Source of the DNA: Xanthobacteraceae bacterium
GTDB taxonomy: Bacteria; Pseudomonadota; Alphaproteobacteria; Rhizobiales; Xanthobacteraceae
Reading direction: 5' to 3'
DNA: 24,939 bases
NCBI GenBank assembly: GCA_030037185.1
Contig: JASHRR010000181.1
Location: 1 to 24,939 of the forward strand
The translations under genes were made by a program, and so were the position numbers. Positions 1-9,255 of the stretch are shown piece by piece. How positions within the stretch are numbered: position 1 is the stretch's first letter; each line of letters begins with the position of its first letter. Under the pieces are notes generated by a model. That model was not told the DNA's origin. It saw nothing but the letters and a program-made list of their open reading frames with translations, and made no database searches.

Positions 1-2732
1 TCGAAGCCCGCGCGGATGAGACCATATGGCAGGTGGCCCGGCGGCTCGGCACCGATATTCCGCACCTGTGCTACGCGGCGGAGCCGGGCTACCGCGCCGA
101 CGGCAATTGCCGGGCCTGCATGGTGGAAATCGACGGCGAACGGGTGCTGGCAGCGAGCTGCATCCGCAAGCCCACCAACGGCATGAAGGTCAACACCGCC
201 TCCGGCCGCGCCCGCGCTGCGCGCAACATGGTGTTCGACCTGTTGATCTCGGATCAGCCCGACCGCGCCACCGCGGCGCATGATCCGTCCTCGAAGTTCT
301 GGTCATGGGCGGACCGTATGGGCATCTCACGGGGGCGGTTTCCCCGGCGCCATCATCCGCGGCCCGACCGCAGCCACACCGCGATGGCCGTCAATCTCGA
401 CGCCTGCATTCAGTGCAATCTGTGTGTCCGCGCCTGCCGCGAAGTCCAGGTCAACGATGTGATCGGCATGGCGGGTCGCGGCCACAGCGAAAAAATCGTG
501 TTCGATTTCGATGACCCGATGGGCGCGAGCACCTGTGTGGCCTGCGGCGAGTGCGTGCAGGCCTGCCCGACCGGCGCGCTGATGCCGGCGACGCTGGTGG
601 ACGCCGACAATGTTCGCAGTGCCTATCCGGATCGCAACGTCGACTCGGTGTGTCCCTATTGCGGCGTCGGCTGCCAGATCACCTACCACATCAAAGACGA
701 CAAGCTTCTCTACGTGACCGGCAAGGACGGTCCTGCCAATCACAACCGGCTGTGCGTCAAGGGCCGCTTCGGGTTCGACTATGTGCACAATCCGGAGCGG
801 CTCACCCAGCCGATGATCCGCCGGCAGGGAGTGCCGAAGCGCGTTGATGATATCGTGGATCCGCGCAATCCCTGGACCCATTTCCGGCCTGCCACATGGG
901 AGGAGGCGCTGGAGCACGCCGCGGCGGGCCTCAGGCGCATCCGCGACCAGCGCGGCGCTCGCGCGCTCGCTGGCTTCGGGTCCGCCAAAGGCTCGAACGA
1001 GGAGGCTTATCTGTTCCAGAAGCTGGTGCGCACCGGCTTCGGCTCCAACAACGTCGATCATTGCACGCGCCTTTGCCACGCCTCTTCGGTGGCGGCGCTG
1101 ATGGAAGGCATCGGCTCCGGCGCCGTGACGGCGACCTTCAACGAATGCGGCAACTCCGACGTCATCGTCGTGATCGGCGCCAATCCGACCGAAAATCACC
1201 CGGTCGCCGCGACCTTCTTCAAACAGGCGGCCAAGCGCGGCGCGAAGCTGATCGTGATGGATCCGCGCGGCCAGGCGCTCAAGCGCCACGCCACCCACAT
1301 GCTGCAGTTCCGCAATGGCGCCGACGTCGCGATGCTCAACGCCCTGCTCAACGTGATCATCACCGAACAGCTCTACGACCGGCAATACGTGCAGACCTTC
1401 ACCGAGGGCTTCCCGCAGCTCGCCGAGCACGTCAAAGACTTCACGCCCGAGCAGATGGCGCTGGTGTGCGGCATCGATGCCGACACCCTACGCACCGTGG
1501 CCCGCACTTATGCGCGCGCTGAGTCGGCGATCATCTTCTGGGGCATGGGCGTGTCGCAGCACACCCACGGCACCGACAATGCGCGCTGCCTGATCGCGCT
1601 GGCGCTGATCTGCGGCCATGTGGGGCGGCCCGGCACCGGCCTTCATCCGCTGCGCGGCCAGAACAATGTCCAGGGTGCCTCGGACGCCGGCCTCATCCCG
1701 ATGTTCTTTCCGGATTACAAATCCGTCGAGGACCCCGATGTCCGCGCCCGCTACGAGACCGCCTGGGGCACCACCCTCGATCCAAAGCGGGGTCTGACGG
1801 TGGTCGAGATCATGGATGCGATCCATCGCGGCGAGATCACCGGCATGTACATCATGGGCGAGAACCCGGCGATGTCCGACCCCGATCTCAATCATGCCCG
1901 CGAGGCGCTGGCCCATCTCGATCATCTGGTGGTCCAGGATCTGTTCCTCACCGAGACCGCCCAATATGCGGACGTGTTCCTGCCGGCATCAGCTTGGCCC
2001 GAGAAGGACGGGACGGTGACCAACACCAACCGCCAGGTCCAGATGGGCCGGCAGGCGCTGCCGTTGCCGGGTGACGCCAAGGTTGACTGGTGGATCATCC
2101 AGGAGATCGCACGCCGCATCGGCCTGGACTGGAACTATGGCCATCCGGGCGAGGTCTATACCGAGATGGCATCGCTGATGCCCTCGCTCGACAATATTTC
2201 GTGGGATCGCGTCGAGCGCGAGGATGCCGCCACCTATCCGTGCGACGCGCCGGACCAGCCGGGCCACGATGTGGTGTTCGACGAGGGCTTTCCGCGCCCG
2301 GGAGGCTTTGGAAGGCTGGTGGCGGCAAAACTCTCGCCGCCGAACGAGATGCCCGATGCGGAATTCCCCATGGTGCTCACCACCGGGCGCCAGCTCGAGC
2401 ATTGGCACACCGGCGCCATGACGCGCCGCGCCAGCGTGCTCGACGCGCTGGAGCCTGCGGCCGTGGCGTCCCTGTCGCGCGGCGAGATCGCGCGCCTCAA
2501 CATCGCGCCGGGCGATATGGTGCGGGTCAGTACACGGCGCGGCACGGTCGAACTTGCTGCCCGCCAGGACGACGCGATCCCGGATGGCGTGGTGTTCATC
2601 CCGTTTGCCTATGTCGAGGCGGCCGCCAACCTGCTGACCAATCCGGCGCTCGATCCCTTCGGGAAGATTCCCGAGTTCAAGTATTGCGCGGCCCGGGTGG
2701 AGCGGGTCGAGTTGCGGGAGGCGGCAGAGTAG
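1..2732 (+). CDS. fdsA: NAD-dependent formate dehydrogenase, alpha (catalytic) subunit, 5'-truncated
   Basis: Catalytic subunit of the soluble molybdenum formate dehydrogenase, which oxidises formate to CO2 and passes electrons through Fe-S clusters to the NAD-reducing subunits. The reading frame is open from base 3, so the N-terminus lies outside the window. Domains seen in order: an N-terminal [2Fe-2S] ferredoxin-like part (HLCY, then [12 protein letters not shown]); two [4Fe-4S] motifs, [11 protein letters not shown] and [12 protein letters not shown]; the molybdopterin Fe4S4 motif CPYCGVGC; and the bis-MGD domain. DHCTRLCH supplies the metal-ligand Cys and the adjacent His, so this is the Cys form rather than selenocysteine. 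The C-terminal MGD-binding barrel ([17 protein letters not shown]) is complete and ends at a TAG. About 910 residues are visible, near the family's full length. The beta and gamma subunits would be upstream, outside the window. No fdsC or fdsD follows; bioB is next. Confidence 0.95.
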   Translation, partial: EARADETIWQVARRLGTDIPHLCYAAEPGYRADGNCRACMVEIDGERVLAASCIRKPTNGMKVNTASGRARAARNMVFDLLISDQPDRATAAHDPSSKFWSWADRMGISRGRFPRRHHPRPDRSHTAMAVNLDACIQCNLCVRACREVQVNDVIGMAGRGHSEKIVFDFDDPMGASTCVACGECVQACPTGALMPATLVDADNVRSAYPDRNVDSVCPYCGVGCQITYHIKDDKLLYVTGKDGPANHNRLCVKGRFGFDYVHNPERLTQPMIRRQGVPKRVDDIVDPRNPWTHFRPATWEEALEHAAAGLRRIRDQRGARALAGFGSAKGSNEEAYLFQKLVRTGFGSNNVDHCTRLCHASSVAALMEGIGSGAVTATFNECGNSDVIVVIGANPTENHPVAATFFKQAAKRGAKLIVMDPRGQALKRHATHMLQFRNGADVAMLNALLNVIITEQLYDRQYVQTFTEGFPQLAEHVKDFTPEQMALVCGIDADTLRTVARTYARAESAIIFWGMGVSQHTHGTDNARCLIALALICGHVGRPGTGLHPLRGQNNVQGASDAGLIPMFFPDYKSVEDPDVRARYETAWGTTLDPKRGLTVVEIMDAIHRGEITGMYIMGENPAMSDPDLNHAREALAHLDHLVVQDLFLTETAQYADVFLPASAWPEKDGTVTNTNRQVQMGRQALPLPGDAKVDWWIIQEIARRIGLDWNYGHPGEVYTEMASLMPSLDNISWDRVEREDAATYPCDAPDQPGHDVVFDEGFPRPGGFGRLVAAKLSPPNEMPDAEFPMVLTTGRQLEHWHTGAMTRRASVLDALEPAAVASLSRGEIARLNIAPGDMVRVSTRRGTVELAARQDDAIPDGVVFIPFAYVEAAANLLTNPALDPFGKIPEFKYCAARVERVELREAAE

Positions 2733-2811
2733 GGCTGAAGCGGACATTGCTCGGGCTTGTCTCAGTCCGATCAAACCGCGCCGCCGCTTGCATTTCCGCC
2801 GCGCCGCCGCC

Positions 2812-3825
2812 ATGGTCAGCGCCATGGATGAGCGAACGCAACCGCCTGTGCGAACCCCCTTCCTCGCCCGCTGCCTGTCCGGCGCCGTGCGCCAGGATTG
2901 GAGCCGGGCCGAGATAGCGGCGCTGTTCGAGCTCGCGTTTCCGGACCTCATCTTTCACGCCCAGCGCATTCACCGGCAGCAGTTCGATCCGCGGCAGGTC
3001 CAGATCTCAACTTTGCTGTCGATCAAAACCGGCGGTTGCCCGGAAGACTGCGCCTACTGCCCGCAGAGCGCGCATTACCACACCGGCCTCGAGGCCAAGA
3101 AATTGATGCAGGTCGCAGCGGTGGTGGAGGAGGCCCGCACCGCCAAGGCTGCGGGCGCGAGCAGGTTTTGCATGGGGGCAGCCTGGCGCTCGCCCAAGGA
3201 GCGCGATCTCGATGAGGTCTGCGCCATGGTGGAGGGCGTGCGTGCGCTCGGGCTGGAGACCTGTGCGACACTCGGCATGCTCACGGCCGCGCAGGCCGCC
3301 CGCCTCAAGGGGGCCGGCCTCCACTACTACAATCACAATCTCGATACCTCGCCGGAGTTCTACGGCGAGATCATTTCGACCCGCACCTATCAGGATCGGC
3401 TCGCCACCCTCGAACACGTCCGCGCCGCGGGCATTCGCGTGTGCTGCGGCGGCATTGTCGGCTTGGGAGAGGGACGCCATGATCGCGTCGGCATGATCGC
3501 CACGCTGGCGAGCCTCCCGGCACATCCGGAATCGGTACCGATCAACCTGTTGGTCCGGGTCGAGGGCACCCCGCTGGCAGCCAGGCAATTGCTCGATCCG
3601 CTCGAGTTCGTGCGCACCGTCGCGGTTGCCCGCATCGCCATGCCGGCGTCGGTGGTGCGGCTTTCCGCGGGGCGTGAGGGCATGACTGAGGAGACGCAGG
3701 CGCTGTGCTTCCTCGCCGGCGCGAACGCGATCTTCTATGGCCCGAAGCTGCTTACCACGCCGAACTGCGAGCGTGGGCGCGATGGCGAGCTGATGGAAAA
3801 GCTCGGCCTCGTGCCGATGCAGTGA
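2812..3825 (+). CDS. bioB: biotin synthase (radical SAM)
   Basis: Inserts sulfur into dethiobiotin in the last step of biotin synthesis; a cytoplasmic radical-SAM enzyme. The SAM-cluster motif is CPEDCAYC (C76, C80, C83 from the chosen ATG). The residues expected for the sacrificial [2Fe-2S] cluster are also present: Cys in RFCMGAAWR (C120), Cys in ETCATLGML (C151), Cys in [11 protein letters not shown] and Arg in [17 protein letters not shown] is the substrate-site loop typical of BioB. Length of about 337 residues is normal. The start is uncertain: an in-frame TTG lies at 2788, ATGs at 2812 and 2824, and none has a clear ribosome site. The gene starts about 80 bases after fdsA, with no other bio gene beside it. 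Its 3' end faces the aminotransferase across 36 bases. Confidence 0.95.
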   Translation: MVSAMDERTQPPVRTPFLARCLSGAVRQDWSRAEIAALFELAFPDLIFHAQRIHRQQFDPRQVQISTLLSIKTGGCPEDCAYCPQSAHYHTGLEAKKLMQVAAVVEEARTAKAAGASRFCMGAAWRSPKERDLDEVCAMVEGVRALGLETCATLGMLTAAQAARLKGAGLHYYNHNLDTSPEFYGEIISTRTYQDRLATLEHVRAAGIRVCCGGIVGLGEGRHDRVGMIATLASLPAHPESVPINLLVRVEGTPLAARQLLDPLEFVRTVAVARIAMPASVVRLSAGREGMTEETQALCFLAGANAIFYGPKLLTTPNCERGRDGELMEKLGLVPMQ

Positions 3826-3861
3826 CAGGGGTTAGCCTAAGTTGGGTTAGCGTTTGCCGCC

Positions 3862-5043
3862 TCACGCCGCCTTGCGGCTGACGAGGAATGCACCCATGCG
3901 ATCGAGCGCCTTGAGGATGTTCGCGGTCGAGTTGGCATAGGAGAGCCGCACGTAGCCCTCGCCGAGAATGCCGAAGTCGGGTCCTCCGATGATGGCGACG
4001 CCGGCGTCCTCCAGCAGGGACGAGGCGAGCGACTTCGCCTTCCATCCGGTGCGACTGACATTGGGGAATGCGTAGAAGGCGCCCTTCGGGGTGGCGCAGG
4101 AGATGCCCGGCAGGCGGTTGAGCCCATCAACCACCACCCTGCGCCGGCGATCGAATTCCGCCACCATCCGGTGGACTTCGTCCTGGGGGCCGGTGAGCGC
4201 GGCGAGACCCGCATACTGGGCGGAGGCATTGACGCAGGAATAGAGGTTGACGGCGAGCTTGCGGGCGTAGTCGCAGAGCTTGCCGGGCCACACCGCATAG
4301 CCGAGCCGCCAGCCTGTCATCGCATAGGTCTTGGACCAGCCGTTGAGCAGGATCAGCCGGTCGCGGATCGACGGATAGGAGAGCAGGCAGACATGCGTCT
4401 CGCCGTCATAGACCATGTGATCGTAGATTTCGTCGGACAGCACCGCAACGTCGGGATGCCGTTCGAGACCGGCCACCAGCTTGTCGACTTCGGCCTTCGG
4501 GGTTACCCCGCCGGTCGGGTTGGCGGGCGAGTTGAGGATCAACAGCCTGGTCTGCGGCGTGATCAGGGCCAACGTCTCTTCGGCCGAGAACGCAAAGCCG
4601 TTCTCTTCGCGGATCGGTACCGGGATCGGCCGCGCCCCGGTGTATTCGATCATCGAGCGATAGATCGGGAAGCCGGGGTCCGGATAGAGGATATCGGCGC
4701 CGGCCTCGCCGAACATCAGAATCGACATGAACATGGTCGGCTTGCCGCCCGGCATGATCATCACCGCCTCGGGCGATACCCTGACGGCGAATCGCTGGTG
4801 GAGATCAGCCGCCACGGCCTCACGCACGGCCAGGATGCCGCTTGCCGGAGTGTAGCCGTGATGGCCGTCGCGCAGCGCCTTGACGGCGGCTTCGACGATG
4901 TGGTCAGGCGTGCGAAAATCCGGCTGGCCGATCCCCAGATTGATGATATCGCGGCCCTCGGCGGCAAGCTCGGTGGCACGCGCCAGCACCGCGAACGCGT
5001 TTTCCTCGCCGATCCGATCGAACGCCGCGATGGTGCGAAGCAT
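3862..5043 (-). CDS. class I/II PLP-dependent aminotransferase (aspartate-aminotransferase-like)
   Basis: A fold-type I pyridoxal-phosphate aminotransferase of 393 residues. Visible landmarks: NLGIGQPDF near residue 35; the GYTPASGI loop near 63; NSPANPTGG (cofactor-contacting Asn175); LSDEIYDHMVYDG (Asp204, Tyr207); the Schiff-base Lys238 in NGWSKTYAMTGWRLGY; and Arg366 in VRLSYANS for the substrate alpha-carboxylate. The ATG at 5043 was chosen because GGGAGAA lies 7 bases upstream and homology begins there; the frame stays open upstream to 5193, but that part resembles nothing. The amino-acid substrate cannot be fixed from sequence; an aspartate/aromatic-type or broad aminotransferase is likely. 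Alone on the minus strand, with a 436-base gap upstream. Confidence 0.92.
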   Translation of the reverse strand: MLRTIAAFDRIGEENAFAVLARATELAAEGRDIINLGIGQPDFRTPDHIVEAAVKALRDGHHGYTPASGILAVREAVAADLHQRFAVRVSPEAVMIMPGGKPTMFMSILMFGEAGADILYPDPGFPIYRSMIEYTGARPIPVPIREENGFAFSAEETLALITPQTRLLILNSPANPTGGVTPKAEVDKLVAGLERHPDVAVLSDEIYDHMVYDGETHVCLLSYPSIRDRLILLNGWSKTYAMTGWRLGYAVWPGKLCDYARKLAVNLYSCVNASAQYAGLAALTGPQDEVHRMVAEFDRRRRVVVDGLNRLPGISCATPKGAFYAFPNVSRTGWKAKSLASSLLEDAGVAIIGGPDFGILGEGYVRLSYANSTANILKALDRMGAFLVSRKAA

Positions 5044-5479
5044 GATCCGTTCTCCCGAGCCGTGGCCGGACTTGTCCGGGCCACTTGTTTTGCTGCTGCC
5101 ATAAACACTCCTGGTCGCCGGGACAAGCGACAAGCCGGGCAATCGCGCTGCGGCAGAGACGGTTGCGTTGCGCCCTTGGGGCCTTAACCGCATGCGGATG
5201 CATGGATGGTCCTTGGCTCAACTTCGCCAGTTGCCTGCAAGGCGACGCTGCAAAGGCATCCCGATTGTCCCCGCCGATCCATGCAACACCAGGCCTGTCT
5301 TTAGAAGGCGGCTCGATCCGCAAGGACAATCGTAAAACTCAACTCCCCGGTGTCGATTGCGGCTTACGGCTGCTACTGACTTGGTTGGTGTCTGCGCGGG
5401 TATGAGGCACAGAGATGCCGACCTTGTGAAGGCTGGGGCAACGGCCCCCGCCAGCCTTTGGGTGCGAGGATGGGTTGCC
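5044..5479. other. non-coding gap between aminotransferase and 3-HIBDH-like gene
   Basis: No credible gene is seen in these 436 bases. The right end holds a hairpin (listed separately) just past the stop of the oxidoreductase. The left end must carry the promoter and the ribosome site (GGGAGAA) of the aminotransferase. I see no confident -35/-10 pair. Confidence 0.6.
5429..5458 (-). terminator. hairpin 3' of the 3-HIBDH-like gene, possible terminator
   Basis: Inverted repeat AAGGCTGG ... CCAGCCTT (5429-5436 with 5451-5458), with further G/C pairing inside the loop. It lies 22 bases past the oxidoreductase stop codon when read on the minus strand. No T-tract follows on that strand, so it may only stabilise the 3' end or mark Rho-dependent termination. 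Confidence 0.4.
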
Positions 5480-6436
5480 TCAGTGCTCCAACCCCGTAGG
5501 CACTTCCTTCTCCTCGCTTGTGAGCTTGATACCAGCCGCCAGCGCCATGGTCTCCATCAATGCGGCGAAATCCTTGGCGAGATAGGCGTCCGGATCGGAC
5601 TTGAGGGTGGCGGCGCCGAAATGGGCCTGTAGCATTTCTCGCGTTGCGGCCGTCACCGGCATCGGGACGTCCATCTCGCGGCCGAGCTCAAGGCCGAGGT
5701 CGAGGTCCTTGCGCAAAAGCTCCGGCGTGAAGGTCGTCGTCCAGTCGAGATTGACCAAGGCGGGCGACTTGTATGCGGTGAACATCGAGCCCATCACGCT
5801 GTTGTTGAGGAACGCCAGGAAGGCATGGCGCGGCACGCCCATCTTGTTGGTGAGGAGCGTGATCTCGATCAGATTTTCGATGACTACGCCGAGCATGACG
5901 TTGTGGGCGATCTTGCAGATGCGAGCGAGTTCGCCCTCGCCCACGTAGGAGACGCCGCGCGGGGCGAACACCTTGACCATCGGTTCGACCACGCCAAACG
6001 CGGCTTTGGGACCCGACGCCACCGCCGAAAGCTTTCCGGCGTTGATGACCTTGGCATTGCCGCTCACCGGACAGCAGATGTATTGGGCGCCGCGCCGGCC
6101 GAGTTCCTTGCGAAGGTCAGCCGACTCCGCAACCGCGATCGTCGAGCAGTCAATGAAGATCGGCGGTATCTTGTCGGCGGTGCCGGCGCCGTTTGGACCA
6201 AAATACACCTGTTCGAGGTCCTTGCCGGTCGATACGATGGAGAACAACACGTCGACACCGGCGAGATCGCTTGGCCTGTCGACGATCTTGCCGCCGCATT
6301 TGGCGAGCGGCTCGGCCTTGACCCGCGTGCGGTTGAAGATCGAGACGTCGTAGCCCGCCTTCAGCAGCCGCTCGGCCATCGGAAAGCCCATGCGGCCCAT
6401 CCCGATCCAGCCGATCTTGTGTGCCCCATCCGGCAT
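5480..6436 (-). CDS. NAD(P)-dependent oxidoreductase of the 3-hydroxyisobutyrate dehydrogenase family
   Basis: Beta-hydroxyacid dehydrogenase family, 318 residues. The Rossmann dinucleotide motif is IGWIGMGRMGFPMAERL (residues 8-24), followed by NRT near 35, which favours NADP(H) over NAD(H). The substrate loop is FIDCSTIAVAES with PVSGNAKVINAGKLSAVASG. The catalytic lysine motif ARICKIAHN contains Lys175 and Asn179. The usual family glycines are present and the C-terminal all-alpha domain is intact. The ATG at 6436 is fixed by an excellent ribosome site, AAAGGAGG, 7 bases upstream. The frame continues open for another 165 codons upstream, but that extension is non-homologous leader or debris. 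The substrate is unknown: hydroxyisobutyrate, tartronate semialdehyde and succinic-semialdehyde-type activities all occur in this family. Confidence 0.9.
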   Translation of the reverse strand: MPDGAHKIGWIGMGRMGFPMAERLLKAGYDVSIFNRTRVKAEPLAKCGGKIVDRPSDLAGVDVLFSIVSTGKDLEQVYFGPNGAGTADKIPPIFIDCSTIAVAESADLRKELGRRGAQYICCPVSGNAKVINAGKLSAVASGPKAAFGVVEPMVKVFAPRGVSYVGEGELARICKIAHNVMLGVVIENLIEITLLTNKMGVPRHAFLAFLNNSVMGSMFTAYKSPALVNLDWTTTFTPELLRKDLDLGLELGREMDVPMPVTAATREMLQAHFGAATLKSDPDAYLAKDFAALMETMALAAGIKLTSEEKEVPTGLEH

Positions 6437-6506
6437 GCCGGTTCCTCCTTTGAACTCGATTGACGGCCGTTGATGCGATCTGCTCATGCACCGCGAGCGA
6501 TTGCGC

Positions 6507-6518
6507 CAACCGCGGTTG
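6507..6518. promoter_or_regulatory. 12-bp perfect palindrome upstream of the 3-HIBDH-like gene
   Basis: CAACCGCGGTTG is a perfect dyad about 70 bases upstream of the ATG at 6436, where an operator could lie. There is no regulator gene beside it and no second copy was noticed, so the role is a guess. Confidence 0.25.
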
Positions 6519-6631
6519 CGGTAACACCGACTTACCCTGGTTGGGAAGCAAAATCTCGTTGAAATGGCGGGATTTGGCGCGGCAGCCGCAACCCCGTGAG
6601 CCGCTCGAGGAAGCAGCAGGGGAGTCCACGG

Positions 6632-6721
6632 CGTCAGGTATTTCGCGAGCGCGGTGCGGGGAATCTTGAGGTAGGGCGCAACTTGTTCTTGCTTGAGCCC
6701 CAAATATTTCCGCGCTTCGCG
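6632..6721 (-). pseudogene. possible fragment of an XRE-type helix-turn-helix protein
   Basis: The minus-strand translation of this stretch contains REARKYLGLKQEQVA followed by PYLKIPRTALAKYL. Spacing and residues resemble the first helices of XRE/Cro-family HTH domains (R..LGL.QE.VA..L.IPRTA). Nothing on either side continues the similarity, and no start or ribosome site fits a full gene. It abuts the decayed Fic gene on the other strand, which suggests both are remnants of one accessory insertion. Only about 30 residues support this, so a chance match is possible. Confidence 0.35.
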
Positions 6722-6728
6722 CGAAGGG

Positions 6729-7499
6729 CTCGCCGAGCCGCTCACCGCCGAACGTCTGTTCGGCTGGCACGCCGCGTCGTTTCCGACCGGACGGGGCGGC
6801 ATGCGCAAGATCACCGTCGCCAACTGGCGCACCGAAGAAAGCCGATGCAGGTCGTCTCCGGCCGGCTCGGCCGCGAGCCTGTGCATTACGCGGCGCCGTG
6901 GCGTCGAAGCTCGATCGAAAGATGCGTGCATTCCTCGCGTGGTTTAACGGCGATGCTGGGGTATCGACCCGGTGCTCAAAGCTGGTATCGCGCATCTGTG
7001 GTCGGTCACGATCCATCCGTTCGAAGACGGCAATGGCCGCATCGCGCGCGCCATCGCCGACCAGCAGCTGGCGCGTTTCAGAAAAAAGTGCGCAGCGCTT
7101 CTACAGCATGTCCGCCCAAATCCGGCAGGAGCGCAAGGCCTACGACGACATTTTGGAGGCGACGCACAAAGGCGATCTCGACATCAGCCCCTCGCTCGAA
7201 CGGCTTGTGGCATGCCTCGGCCGTGCGATCGAGGGTGCCGAGTTGATTCTGGGGTGCTGCTCAAGGCGCTGTTTCTCGACAATTGCCTGAAGGCCAATCG
7301 TTTAGCGAGCGGCAGCGCAAAGTTCTCGATCGCATGCTCGACGGCTTTGAGGGGAAGCTCGTCCAAATGGGCGACGCTGACCGAATGCTCCCAAGATACG
7401 GCGTCGCGCGACATCGACGATCTGCTCAAGCGCAACATCCTGGTCAAGGACGCTGCCGGAGGCCGCAGCACAAGCTATTTGCTGGCGCCTATGAAATAG
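6729..7499 (+). pseudogene. decayed Fic/DOC-family protein gene, multiple frameshifts
   Basis: Fic-domain proteins transfer AMP or other phosphate-linked groups onto target proteins. The family signature HPFEDGNGR is intact at 7014-7040, but the gene is split between frames. In order: EPLTAERLFGWHAASFPTG (6729-6842); MQVVSGRLGREPVHYAAP (6845-6898); LDRKMRAFLAWFNGDAG (6910-6960); IDPVLKAGIAHLWSVTIHPF and onward (6963-7082); QRFYSMSAQIRQERKAYDDI and onward (7093 to about 7247); LLKALFLDNC (about 7254-7287); ERQRKVLDRMLDGFEGKL (7307-7360); and a winged-helix-like tail SKWATLTECSQDTASRDIDD (from 7362) to the stop at 7499. That is about seven frame changes, so no functional product is expected. 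The N-terminal part usual in this subfamily, upstream of the EPLTAERL segment, is missing. Confidence 0.85.
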
Positions 7500-7702
7500 C
7501 CGCGAACGGCGGCTCGCGGCCAGTGCGCGTCGCACGACGGCCTATGCTGCCCGTCAGCGGCCTAACGAGACGCAACCGCTCGACCGGGACGGCGATCGGG
7601 GCGCTGCACTCCTGCTGGTGATCGTGAGTGACAGCGCCGGGACAGCGCTCAACGGCAGCTTGCCTCGCCGCGTCGATTAGGCGAAAGTCGCGCCCGCTTT
7701 TT

Positions 7703-7731
7703 TTGACGGGCACGGCCTGTCCGAAAAATGA
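7703..7731 (+). promoter_or_regulatory. candidate promoter for the LVIVD-repeat gene
   Basis: TTGACG at 7703-7708 is a good -35. A 17-base spacer leads to AAATGA, a weak -10. Transcription would start about 20 bases before the TTG start codon, leaving a very short leader that contains the ribosome site. Confidence 0.3.
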
Positions 7732-7756
7732 CCTGCGAGGGACGGGGAGGACCGAA

Positions 7757-9004
7757 TTGGCTAGCAATGCACCGGGAAAAAGCGCGCCTGAAAGCGAATG
7801 CCGGAATTTCAGGCTGCTCGCCCATCATGAATTGGCAGGTTTCGGCGGCATGGGTGAGGGCATGGCGATCCAGGTCGCCAAGGACGGGCGGCGCATCATG
7901 TGGCTCGCGCACGAGAGCGCGCCGAAGAACTTCACCGCCGTCGACGTCTCCGATCCGCGCAGTCCGAAGCTGGTGGTGCAGACGGACTTGCCGCAAAGCT
8001 TCATGCGGTCAAACTCGCTGGAACTGGTAGGTGACATCATGGCCGTCGCCTACCAGACGCACAAGGTCGGCCAGAAGCCGGCCGGCTTCGAGCTGTTCGA
8101 CATTTCGGTGCCGGAAAAACCGCAGTCGATCGCCTATGTCGATGCCTCCGGGGAGACATCGCGCGGCGTCCACCAGCTGTGGTTCTGCGACGGCGAGTAT
8201 GTACATCTGGCGGCTGGCGCGCCCGACTTCAGGCCAACCCATCCGCAGGACGACCAGTTCTATCGCATCTTCGACGTCCGCAACCCGTCGAAGCCGACGG
8301 AGGTCGGGCGATGGTGGCTGCCCGGAACGCGCGAGGGCGACAGCGTGCCGCCGCCGCCGCGCCATCAGCCGCCGCTCCTCGACCGCGGTTTTCGTGCGCA
8401 CAACACCAATGTCTATCCGCAGCGGCCCGACCGCTGCTATCTCGGCTATATCGATGCCGGGATGTTGGTGTTGGACATTTCCGACAAGGGGCACCCCAAG
8501 CCGATCTGCCAGTGGGACAACTCGCCGCCCTATACGGGCTTCACCCACACGGTGCTGCCGATGTTCAATCGCGGTCTGCTGGTGGTCACCGACGAGTCGA
8601 CGAGCGACGGCGCTGCGGATTGGCCGAAACTTATTTGGATCCTCGACGCCCGTGACGAAAGGCGTCCGGTGCCGATCGCCACCTGCCCGATGCCGCCGGT
8701 CGATCCCTACAAGAGCCGCGGCGGCCGGTTCGGCGCGCACAACATCCATGAGAACACGCCATCGCCCTACGCGTGGCACTCCGAAGACGTCGTCATCGGC
8801 ACGTTGTTCAACGGCGGCCTGCGCGCCTACGACATCACCAATCCCTACCAGCCCAGAGAGGTCGCAGCCTTCGTGCCGCCGGCTCCGGCGAGATCGCCGG
8901 TCGGCGCGATACAGCTCAACGACTGCTTTGTGGACGAGCGCAAGATCGTCTACACGGTCGATCGCTTCAGCGGCGGGCTCTACATCCTGGAGATGGATTT
9001 CTAG
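7757..9004 (+). CDS. LVIVD-repeat beta-propeller protein of unknown function
   Basis: A 415-residue protein built from repeated blades with the pattern (hydrophobic)-D-(I/V/A)-x-(D/N)-P-x-x-P. Examples are FTAVDVSDPRSPKLV, FELFDISVPEKPQSI, YRIFDVRNPSKPTEVG, MLVLDISDKGHPKP, IWILDARDERRPVP and LRAYDITNPYQPREVA, with a closing strand at LYILEMDF. This fits LVIVD-repeat proteins, a propeller fold without a settled biochemical role. Several conserved-looking His/Asn/Asp stretches (HNTNVYP, FTHTVLP, GAHNIHENTP) could line a metal or substrate site; this is inference. No signal peptide is seen. The TTG start at 7757 is chosen because GGGGAGG lies 6 bases upstream; the frame is open further upstream to a GTG at 7628. 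It stands alone, convergent with the ABC transporter genes. Confidence 0.85.
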   Translation: MASNAPGKSAPESECRNFRLLAHHELAGFGGMGEGMAIQVAKDGRRIMWLAHESAPKNFTAVDVSDPRSPKLVVQTDLPQSFMRSNSLELVGDIMAVAYQTHKVGQKPAGFELFDISVPEKPQSIAYVDASGETSRGVHQLWFCDGEYVHLAAGAPDFRPTHPQDDQFYRIFDVRNPSKPTEVGRWWLPGTREGDSVPPPPRHQPPLLDRGFRAHNTNVYPQRPDRCYLGYIDAGMLVLDISDKGHPKPICQWDNSPPYTGFTHTVLPMFNRGLLVVTDESTSDGAADWPKLIWILDARDERRPVPIATCPMPPVDPYKSRGGRFGAHNIHENTPSPYAWHSEDVVIGTLFNGGLRAYDITNPYQPREVAAFVPPAPARSPVGAIQLNDCFVDERKIVYTVDRFSGGLYILEMDF

Positions 9005-9255
9005 CCGGGCGACATGGGTCGAAGGGCAGGGGCTAAATGCGCAATGCCGCCCATGCGCACCGCAGTGGCAATGCGCCTGAAATCCTCAACAAGGCGGCAG
9101 CAGCGCGACATTGCGGCCCCTGTAGGATTTTCTATCGTAACGGACGCGTTGCGGTTTCACCGAGGCGCGATCACGGGGGTGATCTGGCGGCGTGCCATCG
9201 GTGGGTCCCCCGAATCGGACCACCGCGTTGAATCTCAAGTCAATGGGGTTTTAAC
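9005..9255. other. convergent gap between LVIVD gene and ABC permease gene
   Basis: A 251-base region with no credible gene. It holds a small dyad GATCAC-GGGG-GTGATC at 9169-9184, without a T-tract on either side. Nothing else stands out. Confidence 0.5.

Noticed and set aside
3828..3855. Repeated GGTTAGC in the bioB/aminotransferase convergent gap as a terminator or repeat element
   Set aside because: Only two short direct copies, no inverted symmetry and no T-tract.
4171..5187. A 338-codon open frame on + opposite the aminotransferase
   Set aside because: Antisense shadow; the minus strand has PLP-enzyme motifs throughout and a good ribosome site.
6437..6931. N-terminal extension of the 3-HIBDH-like protein upstream of 6436
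   Set aside because: AAAGGAGG placed correctly before the ATG at 6436 and the immediate start of the Rossmann fold there show that the extension is not translated as part of this protein.
6460..7500. Active toxin-antitoxin or defence system based on Fic and HTH
   Set aside because: The Fic gene is broken by many frame changes and the HTH piece is only about 30 residues, so nothing functional is expected.
9169..9184. GATCAC-GGGG-GTGATC dyad as a bidirectional terminator
   Set aside because: Short stem with no T-tract on either strand, and distant from both stop codons.
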